Shown here: in pieces, positions 20,166 to 29,492 of the stretch | Layout: every line of letters starts with the position of its first letter | Position numbering within the stretch: position 1 is the first letter of the stretch | Assembly: GCF_027923905.1 (NCBI RefSeq) | Contig: NZ_AP026966.1 | Coordinates: forward strand, 2,233,001 to 2,297,000 | Origin: Massilia varians | GTDB taxonomy: Bacteria; Pseudomonadota; Gammaproteobacteria; Burkholderiales; Burkholderiaceae_D | Length of the DNA: 64,000 nucleotides | Direction of reading: 5' to 3' | The notes under the pieces: generated by a model | The model's database searches: none | What the model was told of the DNA's origin: nothing | The model's input: the letters and a program-made list of their open reading frames with translations, nothing else | Translations under genes and position numbers: made by a program

Positions 20166-20474
20166 GACGAGCGTGTCCGTTATTGACAGTACACCTCACG
20201 GTGCTCCCCGTCGTAGAAGCCTTCAGCGCGGCTGATATTGCCAATTCCGATCCGGCGCCGATCAATGGCTTGCCACTCCAAGGCCACGCGAAGTATCGCT
20301 TGCATCATGATGGGATGCGGGTACTGGTATCCACCCCGGTCAGGCTTTTTGTCCATGGTCCCGTAGGTGTAGTAGCCTGATTCCACCGGCGACCGTGGGA
20401 GCATGAAGAAGCCGCGCGAGTCCAGGGTTAGGCCTGAGCGGGTCGTCTTTTTGATTGGCCATGGTTCAACTCCG

Positions 20475-20969
20475 TCACGCGCATGACTTGTTGCAGCCCA
20501 GGTCCCAGCCACCTGCAGTCTGGCCACCAGTGCCACCGCCAATGCGCTGCTGCGTGTACTTCCACTTGACCTTGGTAAAGTGGAGGGAAATGTGATCGCG
20601 CAAGATGCTCCCCTCGGCCACCATTTGTTCCATATTGCCGATCAGTACGTTTTCCAGTTCGACTTCGTAATACTTCACCCGATTGCCGTCGCCATCGGCC
20701 CGCATGAATTCCATCTTCGCCTTTGGGATGGTTTTGCCGTTCGAGTAGTGCTGCATCAGTACCGGCGATGCCAAGTCAGCGAGCTTGGCCAGCGACAGCG
20801 TGCGGTATTCGCTGCACACCGTAGTGCGGCCACCCGTAGCCGATCCGGGCGAGCTGACAGGCTGCGCCATGCCCCATTGAGCCGATGTAATCTCGATCCA
20901 ATCCTTGTGTTTGTCGTCATGGGATTCGCCTTTGATGCCGTCGATTTGCAAATATACGTCGATTGCCAT
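20475..20969 (-). CDS. hcp: Hcp, type VI secretion tube protein
   Basis: This 164-residue protein starts MAIDVYLQIDGIKGES, the hallmark of Hcp. It continues with the usual pattern: DWIEITSAQWGM, then LHFTKVKWKYTQQ near the end. Hcp hexamers stack as the inner tube of the injection apparatus and carry small effectors in their lumen. No sheath, baseplate or ATPase genes are in the window, so this is an orphan hcp serving a system encoded elsewhere. The gene heads a minus-strand unit with the murein endopeptidase. Confidence 0.95.
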   Translation of the reverse strand: MAIDVYLQIDGIKGESHDDKHKDWIEITSAQWGMAQPVSSPGSATGGRTTVCSEYRTLSLAKLADLASPVLMQHYSNGKTIPKAKMEFMRADGDGNRVKYYEVELENVLIGNMEQMVAEGSILRDHISLHFTKVKWKYTQQRIGGGTGGQTAGGWDLGCNKSCA

Positions 20970-21479
20970 GTCTATTCCTCCGATGGTTAACTACACCGGC
21001 CATTCTTCATCGGCAGGTCTAGCGGCCGATTGGGAACCCGCAACAGGATGGTGTGACGGCACGCAACCTTTCTTGCGGGCGGTGGCAGCGCCGCCTTGGT
21101 GGGGCCATGGCGGTCGCCCTGGTGCCGGGGGGAGCTCACCGGACACGCGAAAGCCGCATGGATACTGGGTTGAGCGGGTTCCCCTCAACTGCTCCGGGTG
21201 TCAAAACGCACGCTCCCCCACATGGGATTCGAAGCCTCGCGCATACTTGCGCGAGGGGCGGCTCGCGGCACATGAGCGAATCCTGTCTACCGTTCCAGCA
21301 GAGGTGTACTGCCTCCCAACACGCCCCCGTCCTTGTTTCTCAGGCCGTCCGCGATGGGTCGAGCCCCCCCCTGAACCAATCAGCCCGCTGAGCACTTCCA
21401 ATCCAACCCCGAAATAGTTGGAAATTTTTCATTCCTGGTTGCACACTGACCGCTAGTCCCACTCGGCCAGCAACCAACC
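20970..21479. other. 510-bp noncoding region between hcp and the Sel1-repeat gene
   Basis: The region should hold the divergent hcp and Sel1-gene promoters. It also includes the degenerate third copy of the 64-bp repeat. Short frames here lack start sites and look like chance. No other gene is apparent. Confidence 0.5.
21222..21286 (+). repeat. 64-bp palindromic tRNA-arm repeat, degenerate copy 3
   Basis: ATGGGATTCGAAGCCTCGCG and the following ATACTTGCGCGAGG match the copies at 10922 and 23287. The right arm is worn (GCGAATCCTGT instead of CGAATCCCAC), and no tRNA lies in front of it. It may mark an old island boundary. Confidence 0.65.
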
Positions 21480-22970
21480 ATGTTGAAACCACTCTTCGGC
21501 ATCGCCCTCCTGCTCAACCTGGCGCCCGCCGGCGCACAAACGCCGGCCGCGCCCGCGGAATCGCCCGCTCCCGGCCAGGTGGTCAAGATCACCGGTTCCA
21601 GGTCGACACCGACCGGCGAAAGCGCCAAGGTCTACGCCGTCAAGCGCCGCGTCCTGCGCGGCACGCTGGCGCAGAAATGCGCCCTCGACAGCGTCTACCT
21701 GTCGCAGCAGGACGATGAGGAAACCTATATCGAGCAGCTCGAGCAGATGCAGGAGCCGGGGGAACTCAGCGAGACCGGCACGCCCATGCCGTCGCCGACC
21801 CTGCAGAAATTCAATCCCAACGCCCCCGACGGCGACGCATCGAACGTGGTCGATTCCTCGTCGATCACGGGCGCCGCATCCAGCAATAACGTGGGCCCGT
21901 GCGGCGTTGGCGAGCGCCGCTTCGCCTCGGGCCGCGAACTCATCATCCGCAACGACAAGTCGTTCGCCCGGGCCCTGGAGCACCTCGATGCGAAGGAATA
22001 CGACAAGGCGGCGGTCCAGCTGGAGGCCGCCTACGACAAGATCGGCTATCCGGAAGCGGCCGTCCTGCTGGCGAAACTGAGCCTGAATGGACTGGGCGTG
22101 CCGCAAAGTACCGACAAGGCTCTGTACTGGCTCGACCGCGCCGCGGGGCAGCGCTTCGACGCGCGACGCGACGCGCTGCGCTTCAATCCAAAGGAGCCCG
22201 ACGCCCTCAACGGCATGATCGAAGCGGCGCTGCTGCTCGCGCGAATCCACCAGCATGGCATCGGCGGCGTCAGGAAGGACCAGGCGAGCGCGCGCAAGTG
22301 GTACGCCAAGGCCGCCGAGTTCGGCTTCGTGCCGGCCCTGAATACCCTGGGACTGGCGTCCCAGGCCGGCGCCGGCGGGCCGAAGGACCTGAAACAGGCG
22401 CGCGGCTATTTCCAGAAGGCGGCGGAAGAGGGCTATGTGCCGGCCCAGTTCAACCTGGCCAGGCTGTATTACGCCGGCGGAGAGGGCGTGGCGCAGGATT
22501 ATGCGCAGGCGGGCGCCTGGTTCGCCGAGGCGGCCAGGTCCGGCCACGCCAGGTCGCTGTACGCGATGGCGCGCATGTATGACCTGGGCGAGGGCGTGAA
22601 GGCCGACCAGTCAAAAGCCATCGTCTACTACAAGGAGGCGGCCCTAAAGCTGGTGCCCGAGGCGCAGAGCGCCCTGGCCACGTATTTCTACACCGGCGAG
22701 CAGGTGCCGCAGAACCTGGCGACCGCGCGCCAGCTGTTCAAACAGGCGGCCGTCGGCGGCGACCCGGACGCCATGTTCAGCCTGGCCGCCATGCTGGCCA
22801 AGGGCGAGGGCGGTGACAAGGACCTGGGCATGGCCCATGTCTGGTTCAGCCTGGCCCAGGCCAGCGGCATCGAGCGCGCCGGACTGGCCCTTGCCCAGAT
22901 CGCGCCGACACTGTCGGCGCAGGACCGCGCCAGGGCCGATGCGATCCTGAAGCCGCCTCCCGGGAAGTGA
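21480..22970 (+). CDS. Secreted Sel1-like repeat protein
   Basis: A 496-residue protein with a signal peptide (MLKPLFGIALLLNLAPAGAQ). After a Pro/Ser-rich linker and a region with three Cys, the C-terminal two thirds are Sel1-like repeats (a TPR subtype) with the A-x-x-Y-x-x-G pattern. Examples are KALYWLDRAA, ARKWYAKAAEFG, ARGYFQKAAEEGYVPAQ, AGAWFAEAARSGHARS and ARQLFKQAAVGGDPDA. Such solenoids usually scaffold periplasmic protein complexes. A partner is not evident. Codon use is like the chromosome, unlike the type VI genes to its left. Confidence 0.85.
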   Translation: MLKPLFGIALLLNLAPAGAQTPAAPAESPAPGQVVKITGSRSTPTGESAKVYAVKRRVLRGTLAQKCALDSVYLSQQDDEETYIEQLEQMQEPGELSETGTPMPSPTLQKFNPNAPDGDASNVVDSSSITGAASSNNVGPCGVGERRFASGRELIIRNDKSFARALEHLDAKEYDKAAVQLEAAYDKIGYPEAAVLLAKLSLNGLGVPQSTDKALYWLDRAAGQRFDARRDALRFNPKEPDALNGMIEAALLLARIHQHGIGGVRKDQASARKWYAKAAEFGFVPALNTLGLASQAGAGGPKDLKQARGYFQKAAEEGYVPAQFNLARLYYAGGEGVAQDYAQAGAWFAEAARSGHARSLYAMARMYDLGEGVKADQSKAIVYYKEAALKLVPEAQSALATYFYTGEQVPQNLATARQLFKQAAVGGDPDAMFSLAAMLAKGEGGDKDLGMAHVWFSLAQASGIERAGLALAQIAPTLSAQDRARADAILKPPPGK

Positions 22971-23053
22971 TGAAATATTATTTCAATCTGGATCGTTCGG
23001 TGAAATATTATTCCGTTGCCTTTCAGGCGTTGATATGATGGAACAGTTTCGTC

Positions 23054-23082
23054 TTCCACAATCGGAAAACAGCCGCTATAAT
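23054..23082 (+). promoter_or_regulatory. Promoter of the second tRNA-Ser
   Basis: TATAAT at 23077-23082 with TTCCAC 17 bp upstream has the same layout as the promoter of the first copy, and the leader GCTGACAAGCGACC is also shared. Confidence 0.7.
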
Positions 23083-23120
23083 GCGGCCTCGCTGACAAGC
23101 GACCACGCAGCACCGATTTA

Positions 23121-23211
<91 letters not shown>

Positions 23212-23215
23212 TAAA

Positions 23216-23246
23216 TAAAAAGGGCTCCCTCGGGAGCCCTTTTTAT
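23216..23246 (+). terminator. Terminator of the second tRNA-Ser
   Basis: AGGGCTCCC/GGGAGCCCT hairpin (23221-23240) followed by TTTTT. It matches the terminator after copy 1 with one change that lengthens the stem. Confidence 0.88.
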
Positions 23247-23262
23247 TTGCTCGCGGAGCGGA

Positions 23263-23350
23263 GCAAGGCCCCTGCGGGCCTTGCGTGTGGGATTCGAAGC
23301 CTAGCGCATACTTGCGCGAGGGCGGCCCGCGGCACGTGGGCGAATCCCAC
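23263..23350 (+). repeat. Hairpin plus 64-bp palindromic tRNA-arm repeat (copy 2)
   Basis: A hairpin GCAAGGCCC/GGGCCTTGC (23263-23284) replaces the GGGAGCCCC hairpin of copy 1 at the same place. It is followed by the 64-bp unit (23287-23350) with perfect GTGGGATTCG / CGAATCCCAC ends. Here the unit is not followed by the rest of the tRNA 3' end. Confidence 0.7.
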
Positions 23351-23351
23351 C

Positions 23352-23383
23352 GCGAACAGGGCCCTCAATGGGGCCCTGTTCGC
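23352..23383 (+). terminator. Long perfect hairpin after the repeat
   Basis: GCGAACAGGGCCC and GGGCCCTGTTCGC pair perfectly over 13 bp with a 6-nt loop, followed by TTT. It could terminate transcription before the DUF2970 gene. The short T-run makes this uncertain. Confidence 0.5.
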
Positions 23384-23514
23384 TTTACAGCCAGCCGCCC
23401 GCAGCCGCACCCCGCAGTCCGAGCCACTTCCCAAGCGCACTTCACCGCCCCAAGCTACACTGTCGGGTGCGCACCGCCGCTCATCCCGACCCCGCTCTGA
23501 TGGAGGAGTTCTTC

Positions 23515-23709
23515 ATGGTACAGAAACGTTCTTTCCTCGCCACGCTTGCCGCGATCGCCTGGTCCTTCATCGGCCTGCGCCGCAAACGGGATTTCGACGT
23601 CGATGCGGAAGGCGCCTTCAACCCGCTGTATGTCTTCATCGCCGCCTTCCTGGCGCTGCTCGTCTTCATCGGCGCCCTGATGCTGGCGGTGCGCTTCGCG
23701 GTGTCGTGA
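23515..23709 (+). CDS. DUF2970 small membrane protein
   Basis: A 64-residue protein starting at the ATG at 23515, which has a strong GGAGGAG site. It shows the DUF2970 pattern: FLATLAAIAWSFIGLRRKRDF followed by a single membrane helix, NPLYVFIAAFLALLVFIGAL. The family is common in Beta- and Gammaproteobacteria and its function is unknown. Longer in-frame starts upstream are not supported. Confidence 0.85.
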   Translation: MVQKRSFLATLAAIAWSFIGLRRKRDFDVDAEGAFNPLYVFIAAFLALLVFIGALMLAVRFAVS

Positions 23710-23724
23710 TCGTCCTTGCGGCCG

Positions 23725-24927
23725 CTAGCGCAGGAAGATGAAGTCATTGCCCACCCGGTGCCGCCAGGTCTGGATCAGCTCGCGGTAGGCTTCCCCGACG
23801 GGCCGCACGCGTCGCTCCAAGTCGCACAGGCCGTACTGGTTGACCATGCCCGCATCCAGGGTGAGCGCGCTGTCCCAGTCGACCTGGTCGACCAGGCTGT
23901 ACCAGGTGAAGCCCAGGATCGGCACGCCGTCCGATTTCAGGCGCACCAGGTTCGACCACTGCTTGTCGAGCCAGGCGCGGGCGTCCTTTTCGCCGGTACC
24001 GGCGTCGCGGTTGTTGGTCTCGGTGTGCATCACCGGGATGCGGTAGCGGTGGTAGTACTGCTGGGTGATCACGTAGTAGCCGAACAGCTCGCAGGAGGTG
24101 GTGCTGCCGTCCGGCTTGATCACGTGTTCGTTGGTGGCGTAGTAGTCGTTGCCCATGATGCAGACGGGCTTGACGCTGCGGTTGAGGAAGAAGTGGTAGT
24201 CCTTGCGCGTCATGCCGTGGTCGAACAGGTACTCGTACATCCTGCCGCTGACGTCGTGGCCGTAGGTCAGGTCCAGCGCCAGGAAGCGCAGCTCGTTCAT
24301 GTGGCGCGCGATCTCGGTGGCGTCCGGGCCGGCCGGGTGGTAGTACTCGGAGGACTCGCTCTGGATGAACTTGGCGTCCGGGCGCACCATCATGATCGCT
24401 TCGGTGGCCAGGATGTTGGCGCGCGCCAGGTTGCGCATGGCGGTGACAAAAGCCCGGTCCGAGCGCAGGCGCTCGTTCCACAGGCCTTCATGGGCCGAGA
24501 ACTTGGCGGTGATGTAGATCTCGTTGATCGGCGTATACAGGTCGACCCAGGGGTAGCGCCTGGCGAAGGCGGCCGCATATTCGGTGAAGTAGGGCACGAA
24601 CTCCGGATTCTGGAAGTTGCCGAGCCAGTCGGGCACACCGAAGTGGCACAGGTCGACGATCGGCTTGATGCCGCGCCGCTGGATTTCGGCGAACACCTCG
24701 TCGGTGAAATCCCAGTCGTAGCGCCCCGGGCCCTGGTGCACGCGGTAGTAGGGCGGTCCATAGCGCAGCGCGTCGATGCCGAGCGCGCTGACCAGGGCCA
24801 GGTCTTCCTTCCAGTGCCGGTAATGACCGGTCTTTTCCATCTCGTCGACGCGCAGCCCGGCGCCGTTGCGTCCGGCGACGACCGGGTAGCTGCCTTCGAT
24901 CCCGGTCGCAAACATGAAGCCTTGCAT
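23725..24927 (-). CDS. Glycoside hydrolase family 1-like enzyme
   Basis: This 400-residue protein has no signal peptide and is shorter than typical GH1 enzymes (about 440-480). GH1 features are the acid/base Glu in TPINEIY (Glu136), the nucleophile Glu in HTETNN (Glu303, GH1 TENG-like) and a Trp-rich C-terminal part (GFTWYSLVDQVDW). It would hydrolyse a beta-glycoside in the cytoplasm after uptake. It is the last gene of the minus-strand GH115 / glucarate-dehydratase-like / GH1 series, 142 bp after its neighbour. Substrate is open; context suggests an oligosaccharide released from a uronate-bearing glycan. Confidence 0.8.
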   Translation of the reverse strand: MQGFMFATGIEGSYPVVAGRNGAGLRVDEMEKTGHYRHWKEDLALVSALGIDALRYGPPYYRVHQGPGRYDWDFTDEVFAEIQRRGIKPIVDLCHFGVPDWLGNFQNPEFVPYFTEYAAAFARRYPWVDLYTPINEIYITAKFSAHEGLWNERLRSDRAFVTAMRNLARANILATEAIMMVRPDAKFIQSESSEYYHPAGPDATEIARHMNELRFLALDLTYGHDVSGRMYEYLFDHGMTRKDYHFFLNRSVKPVCIMGNDYYATNEHVIKPDGSTTSCELFGYYVITQQYYHRYRIPVMHTETNNRDAGTGEKDARAWLDKQWSNLVRLKSDGVPILGFTWYSLVDQVDWDSALTLDAGMVNQYGLCDLERRVRPVGEAYRELIQTWRHRVGNDFIFLR

Positions 24928-25069
24928 GGCGCGCGCTCCTTAATGAATCGCCCCTTCACTGGCGAATCCATCATCTCGCCAAATCGGGGCGTCATGCAAG
25001 CGCCAAGCCGTAACAATTGGTGTCCGCGGGCGTCCGCGCAACACTCGCCAAGCTGCCCGCAAGCCCGGC

Positions 25070-26449
25070 TCAGCGGGCGTAGCTCGGCCGTTTCGGATCG
25101 TAGGTCCAGCCCGGGAACAGGCAGCGCATCGCGACCGCGTCGTCGCGCGCGCCCTGCGCCACCTGCTGGTACAGGGCGTGCGCCGCCGCGATGCGCTCCA
25201 GGTCCGGCTCGATGCCCAGACCCGGCCGGCTCGGTACGGCGACCGCGCCGTCGACGATCTGCAAGGGCGCGCGGGTCAGGCGCTCCTCGCCCTCCTGCCA
25301 GATCCAGTGGGTGTCGATCGCCGTGATGCGTCCCGGCGCGGCCGCCGCCGCATGGGTGAACATGGCCAGCGAGACGTCGAAGTGGTTGTTCGAATGCGAG
25401 CCCCAGGTCAGGCCCCAGTCGTGGCACAGCTGGGCCAGGCGCACCGACCCCTGCATTGTCCAGAAGTGCGGATCGGCCAGCGGGATGTCGACCGCACCCA
25501 GCAGGTGCGAATGGCCCATCTGGCGCCAGTCGGTGGCGACCATGTTGGTGGCGGTGCGCACGCTTGTTGCGCGCTTGAACTCGGCCATGATCTCGCGGCC
25601 CGAATAGCCCTGTTCCGGGCCGCAGGGGTCTTCGGCATAGGCCAGCAGGTGGCCGTATTGCTTGCCGAGCGCGATCGCATCACGCAGCGGCCAGGCGCCG
25701 TTCGGGTCGACCGTGCAGCGCGCATCGGGACGGCGCCGCTTGATGGCGGCGATCGCCGCCAGCTCGTCCTGCAGCGCCATCACGCCGCCCTTGAGCTTGA
25801 AGTCCTGGAAGCCGTAGCGCTCGGCGGCCGCGTCGGCCAGGTCGGCGATCGCCTCGGGCGTCAAGGCTTCGCGCCCGCGCATGGCGTACCAGTCGTCGCC
25901 GGCGCGCTGGGCGGCGTAGCGGAGGCCGGTGCGCCGGCTGTCGCCGACATAGAACAGGTAGGCCAGCATCGGCACGTGGCTACGCTGCTGGCCGCTGCCG
26001 AGCAGTTCGCAGACCGGCACGCCGAGGTGCTGGCCCAGCAGGTCGAGCAGCGCCGCCTCGACGGCGGTGATGACGTTGTCGAGCCGCAGGTTGATCTCGT
26101 GCGGCTGGCGCAGCACGGCCGCTTCGGCGGCCGAGCTGACCTGGTGCTGCATGCTGCCCGTGTGTGCGCCGTGGCTGGCGCGGATCGCGTTCAGGGTGCG
26201 CTGGTAGCGGGCCACCTGGCTGCCTTCGACCAGCGCCACCGCCTTCTGCAGCGCCTTCAGGATGCCCTCGCCGCCGGGCACCTCGCCGATGCCCACGCGA
26301 CCGTCGCTGGACTCCAGCAGCACCAGGTTGCGGATGAAGAAGGGGCCATGGGCGCCGCACAGGTTGAGCAGCATGCTGTCGCGGCCCGCCACGGGGATGA
26401 CGCGCATGGCGGTGACGGTGGGGCTCGAGGAGCGAAGCAGATGGTTCAT
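25070..26449 (-). CDS. Glucarate dehydratase family protein (GudX-like, enolase superfamily)
   Basis: A 459-residue cytoplasmic enolase-superfamily protein of the glucarate dehydratase group. That group removes water from D-glucarate to give 5-keto-4-deoxyglucarate. It keeps the catalytic KLKG, the metal-binding segments DPNGAW, EDPCG and [10 protein letters not shown], and the SHSNNHFD motif. It differs from the second copy (35133-36473) in a stretch near residues 100-130, where the usual [17 protein letters not shown] is replaced by an unrelated segment ([20 protein letters not shown]). That suggests a changed substrate pocket, as in GudX. Its start overlaps the GH115 stop (ATGA), so the two are co-translated. 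Confidence 0.85.
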   Translation of the reverse strand: MNHLLRSSSPTVTAMRVIPVAGRDSMLLNLCGAHGPFFIRNLVLLESSDGRVGIGEVPGGEGILKALQKAVALVEGSQVARYQRTLNAIRASHGAHTGSMQHQVSSAAEAAVLRQPHEINLRLDNVITAVEAALLDLLGQHLGVPVCELLGSGQQRSHVPMLAYLFYVGDSRRTGLRYAAQRAGDDWYAMRGREALTPEAIADLADAAAERYGFQDFKLKGGVMALQDELAAIAAIKRRRPDARCTVDPNGAWPLRDAIALGKQYGHLLAYAEDPCGPEQGYSGREIMAEFKRATSVRTATNMVATDWRQMGHSHLLGAVDIPLADPHFWTMQGSVRLAQLCHDWGLTWGSHSNNHFDVSLAMFTHAAAAAPGRITAIDTHWIWQEGEERLTRAPLQIVDGAVAVPSRPGLGIEPDLERIAAAHALYQQVAQGARDDAVAMRCLFPGWTYDPKRPSYAR

Positions 26450-29214
26450 GGATCGGATGGCGGCATGCCGTAGTAGTGGGGGGCGCCGTCCATGACGACG
26501 TCGATGCGGTCGAGCACGACGCCGGGATCGAGCGCGTACACGCGCAGCCTGTGCACGCCGGGCGCGAGCCGGGCCAGCGCGCGGCTGCGCACCGCCGTGT
26601 TGGACAGGACGTTGCGCTTCCATTCGTCGCTGCGGCCGACCGTGGTGTAGTCGAGCGTCTCGATGGGCCCGTCGTCGAGCTGGACGGCGATGCGCAGCCG
26701 GTGCTCGGCGCTGAGGGCGTGCACGGGCACCGCGACGAAACGCAGCAGGGCGCCGCCTTCGCTGCGGGTCTGGAAGCGGTACTCGAGCGGGGTGGCCTTG
26801 CCGAGCGATGCGGCGCCGCGCCTGGGCAGGTCGAGGCGCGCGCGCATCGCCTTGCCTGACGTGCCCAGGCCAGGTTGCGGCTCCCAGTCGCTGCCGGCTG
26901 CGGCGGCGCCGGCGGCCAGACTCACGATGCGCTCGCGCTCGCCTGGTAGGCCCTGCGCGTGCGCGCCCTGTACCTGGGCGTTCAGCCTGAGCGGCTTGCC
27001 GCCGCATTCGAGCGCCAGCTGCGCCTTGTCCGAACCGTCGTAGTCCAGCGTGATGCGCTGCTCGTAGCCATTGGACGCGTCCAGCCTGCCGCCTTCGAGC
27101 CGGGCGCGTAGGCCTTGCGCGCCGGAGACCGACCACGCCGCCGCTTCGCCGCCATAGCTGACCAGGGTGACGGTACGGCTGGCCTGGTGGCCGGCCGGCA
27201 GCACCAGCGTGTTCGCCTCGGCCGAATGCGGCGCCGGATAGACCAGGCCGCAGCCGCGCCGCGCGGACGGCGTCCAGGACGGGTAGACCGGTTCGGCGAA
27301 CACCGGAAGCCGGCGCGGCGCGATGTCCATCATGTGGGCCCACTTGCCCCCGCCGAGCGCGTTGTAGGCGGCGGCGTCGCGCAGCAGCGCCGCATGCGCC
27401 TCCCGTGCCTGGCGGGTATACAGGGCGGAGGAGGGGCGCTGCTGCAGCGCGTACTCGCCGGCCAGCTCCAGCTTCAGGATGCGTTCGTTGAGCCTGGCGC
27501 TGGAGCGCACCGGGTAGAGCACCAGCTGGAAGTAGGCGTCGCGCAGCTCGGCGGGCAGGCCCGGTTCGACCGCCTCGGCGCGCGCCACCAGCGCGGCGTA
27601 CTGCGCCAGGCGCCGCTCGGCCTCGTCGCCGCCGCTGCGCACGTACTCGGTGGCGCGCACCGGCCGGGTCGGTTCGGTCTGGCTCCAGCCCATGAACTCG
27701 GGGCGGCGCTCCCAGGCCAGCCGGTAGTATTCCTGCTGGATGGCCGCGATCTCCGGACCGTGTTCGGCGCCGAAGACCTGCTCGGCCCAGGCGCCCAGGT
27801 GACGCGCAGGGTCCTGGCGCAGCACGCCCGCATCGAACGCGGCGTCGAGGAAGTACTGGGTCAGGTACTCGTTGGGCTTGATGTCGCCCACGTTCACGAC
27901 CCACATGCGGCGCGCGCCCGCGCTCCAGGCGCGCTCGAGCTGGTCGCGGATCAGGGCCGGGTGGGTCGTGCCCAGCCACAGGTAGTCGTGCGGCCGGCCC
28001 CAGTACGAGAGGTGGTAGTAGATGCCGTTGCCCCCGGCCCTGGCGCGCTCCTTCGCCGTGCCAAGCTGGTGCAGGTAGCCGTAGTTATCGTCCGGCCACG
28101 CCAGGGTGACGTCGCCGGGCACCTCCAGCCCGGCGTTGTAGTAGTCCAGTACCTCCTTGTACATCGTAAACACGGTGGGGATGGTCGATGCTGGCTTGCC
28201 CAGGCTGCGGGCCAGCATGTCGCGCTGCAGCCCGATGACCTGCTGCACCGTGTCGCGTGCCTGCTGCGGGCCGGCCGCGCCTTCCATGGCCGAGTCGTGC
28301 ACGCCGCGCAGGCCCAACGTATACACGTTCTCGAAACCCTTGACCTGGTCGATGCGCGCCTGCCAGTAGCCGAGCAGGCGCGCGCGGTTGCTGAAGAAGT
28401 TGAACGGGCCGTCCGACTTCTTCCATTCGCCGACGTTGTTGCGCATCATCGGCTCGGCATGCGAGGTGCCGACCAGGATCGCGTAGTCGTCCGCCACCTG
28501 GGCGTTGCCGGGCACCGTGTAGAAGGCGCGGGTGGAATCGTGCATGGCCGGCCAGACCAGGTTGGCCTTCAGGCGCCACATCAGTTCGAACACGCGCGCG
28601 TAGGTGGCCGGGCCGATGTCCCCGGCCGGGTCGTAGGTCTTGGCGGCCCAGGGCTGCAGGCCCCAGTCCTCGTCGTTGATGAAGATGCCGCGCCAGGCCA
28701 CGGATGGAGCGGGGGACAGGCGGCGCGCCCCATCCAGGGACAGGCCGCTGCGGCGGCGCGGCTTGACGTCGGCCCACCATTCCCAGGGCGAGACGCCCAG
28801 TTCGCGTGTGGCGTCCACCACGCCGTACACGGCGCCGCGGCGGTCGGCGCCGGCGACCAGCAGCACGCTGCGGCCGTCCACCGTGCCGGCGGCGCGGAGA
28901 TAGCGTTCCTGCTGGCCGGCGAGCGGGGCCAGGTCGACGCCCATCGCCTGCGCGACCCGCGTGACCAGGGGCGAACCGTTGGCACCGATCACGATGCAGC
29001 GGCCGCGGCACGCGTCCAGGCTGTCGCTGCGCCTGCTGGTCAGGCCGGTGAGCTGCTGCAGGTCGCGCGCGAGCAGATCGCCGGCAATGCGGAAAGTCGG
29101 TCCGGCCTCGGTGACGATGTCGGGCAGGCGCTGGCCGGCATCCAGAGGGAAGGGCGCGGCATGGAGCAGGCCGGGTGCGAGCAACAGGCTCAGGGCGAGA
29201 AGGTGTGGTGTCAT
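26446..29214 (-). CDS. Glycoside hydrolase family 115 (alpha-glucuronidase), secreted
   Basis: This 922-residue protein has a signal peptide (residues 1-19, [10 protein letters not shown]). It carries the GH115 core from about residue 95 ([22 protein letters not shown], then [17 protein letters not shown] and NLVWPAMHD) and the central [16 protein letters not shown] and [24 protein letters not shown] blocks. A C-terminal beta domain ends near residue 920. Family members remove (4-O-methyl-)glucuronic acid linked alpha-1,2 to xylan and similar glycans. The released uronate would feed the uronate dehydrogenase / glucarate dehydratase route encoded nearby. The conserved palindrome lies 31 bp before its ATG. 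Confidence 0.92.
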   Translation of the reverse strand: MTPHLLALSLLLAPGLLHAAPFPLDAGQRLPDIVTEAGPTFRIAGDLLARDLQQLTGLTSRRSDSLDACRGRCIVIGANGSPLVTRVAQAMGVDLAPLAGQQERYLRAAGTVDGRSVLLVAGADRRGAVYGVVDATRELGVSPWEWWADVKPRRRSGLSLDGARRLSPAPSVAWRGIFINDEDWGLQPWAAKTYDPAGDIGPATYARVFELMWRLKANLVWPAMHDSTRAFYTVPGNAQVADDYAILVGTSHAEPMMRNNVGEWKKSDGPFNFFSNRARLLGYWQARIDQVKGFENVYTLGLRGVHDSAMEGAAGPQQARDTVQQVIGLQRDMLARSLGKPASTIPTVFTMYKEVLDYYNAGLEVPGDVTLAWPDDNYGYLHQLGTAKERARAGGNGIYYHLSYWGRPHDYLWLGTTHPALIRDQLERAWSAGARRMWVVNVGDIKPNEYLTQYFLDAAFDAGVLRQDPARHLGAWAEQVFGAEHGPEIAAIQQEYYRLAWERRPEFMGWSQTEPTRPVRATEYVRSGGDEAERRLAQYAALVARAEAVEPGLPAELRDAYFQLVLYPVRSSARLNERILKLELAGEYALQQRPSSALYTRQAREAHAALLRDAAAYNALGGGKWAHMMDIAPRRLPVFAEPVYPSWTPSARRGCGLVYPAPHSAEANTLVLPAGHQASRTVTLVSYGGEAAAWSVSGAQGLRARLEGGRLDASNGYEQRITLDYDGSDKAQLALECGGKPLRLNAQVQGAHAQGLPGERERIVSLAAGAAAAGSDWEPQPGLGTSGKAMRARLDLPRRGAASLGKATPLEYRFQTRSEGGALLRFVAVPVHALSAEHRLRIAVQLDDGPIETLDYTTVGRSDEWKRNVLSNTAVRSRALARLAPGVHRLRVYALDPGVVLDRIDVVMDGAPHYYGMPPSDP

Positions 29215-29244
29215 GGCGGGCGCGCAGGGCGGGTCTGCACGGAG

Positions 29245-29256
29245 CTAATGTATTAG
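29245..29256. promoter_or_regulatory. Operator palindrome, site 1 (before GH115)
   Basis: CTAATGTATTAG, flanked by GC/GC, lies just upstream of the GH115 start. It is one of five related 12-bp palindromes in the uronide locus, and the GntR regulator encoded at 29493 is the obvious candidate to bind it. Confidence 0.7.
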
Positions 29257-29383
29257 TGCATTGTAACGAGTTTATAATCAGGAATTCGTACGGATCGAAA
29301 ACGCTCAGCGAACTGAGTGACCGCGGCGTGGGGAAGAGGATCGCTCCGTCGGCGCTCGCTGGTCCGCCCTCGTTCGACCCGTG

Positions 29384-29395
29384 CTAATGTGCTAG
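29384..29395. promoter_or_regulatory. Operator palindrome, site 2 (before the GntR gene)
   Basis: CTAATGTGCTAG, the most divergent of the five sites, lies 98 bp before the chosen GntR start, in the shared intergenic region with GH115. It suggests autoregulation. Confidence 0.55.
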
Positions 29396-29492
29396 CATCT
29401 TGTCAATTCGGCAGGTGTTTTGTACATACTCTGCCGCCACGCGCCGCGTGGAGATTCGAATAACAATCATGCAGCCTTTAAAGGCTTCACCA

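Larger units (their letters stand above)
18925..20198 (+). mobile_element. IS3-family insertion sequence, complete
   Basis: The element is 1274 bp. Its terminal imperfect inverted repeats both begin TGAGGT and end near CGGACAC (18925-18950 and 20173-20198). It is flanked by a 3-bp direct repeat CGG at 18922-18924 and 20199-20201, as expected for IS3-family transposition. It contains orfA, a poly-A frameshift site and an intact orfB with a DDE triad. It is inserted opposite to the endopeptidase gene it interrupts. Intact ends and frames suggest a recent arrival. Confidence 0.93.
18687..20404 (-). pseudogene. MepA-like murein endopeptidase, probable type VI effector, split by an IS3 element
   Basis: The 5' part (20404-20199) and 3' part (18924-18687) read as one frame once the IS and one copy of its 3-bp target duplication are removed. 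The junction then reads FYDGEHR|SHQDGLQVDI. The restored protein has the LAS-type metallopeptidase signature: H-x6-D in HQDGLQVD and HxH in DDHFHV, as in penicillin-insensitive endopeptidase MepA, which cuts cross-links in peptidoglycan. It follows hcp at 70 bp with no typical signal peptide, which fits an Hcp-delivered effector. The start is unsure: 20404 is the first in-frame ATG, while a well-placed ATG at about 20462 is out of frame. Confidence 0.8.

Noticed and set aside
20462..20462. ATG with a good ribosome site after hcp as the endopeptidase start
   Set aside because: It is out of frame with the conserved endopeptidase sequence; it would only work if another base were lost or gained.
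25070..27979. A 969-codon frame through GH115 into the glucarate-dehydratase-like gene
   Set aside because: The upstream 510 codons are a low-complexity Arg/Ala/Gly shadow of GH115. The gene starts at 26449 by stop/start overlap.
27115..29256. A 713-codon plus-strand frame opposite GH115
   Set aside because: Antisense to a well-supported gene, with no domain and the composition of a G/C-bias shadow.
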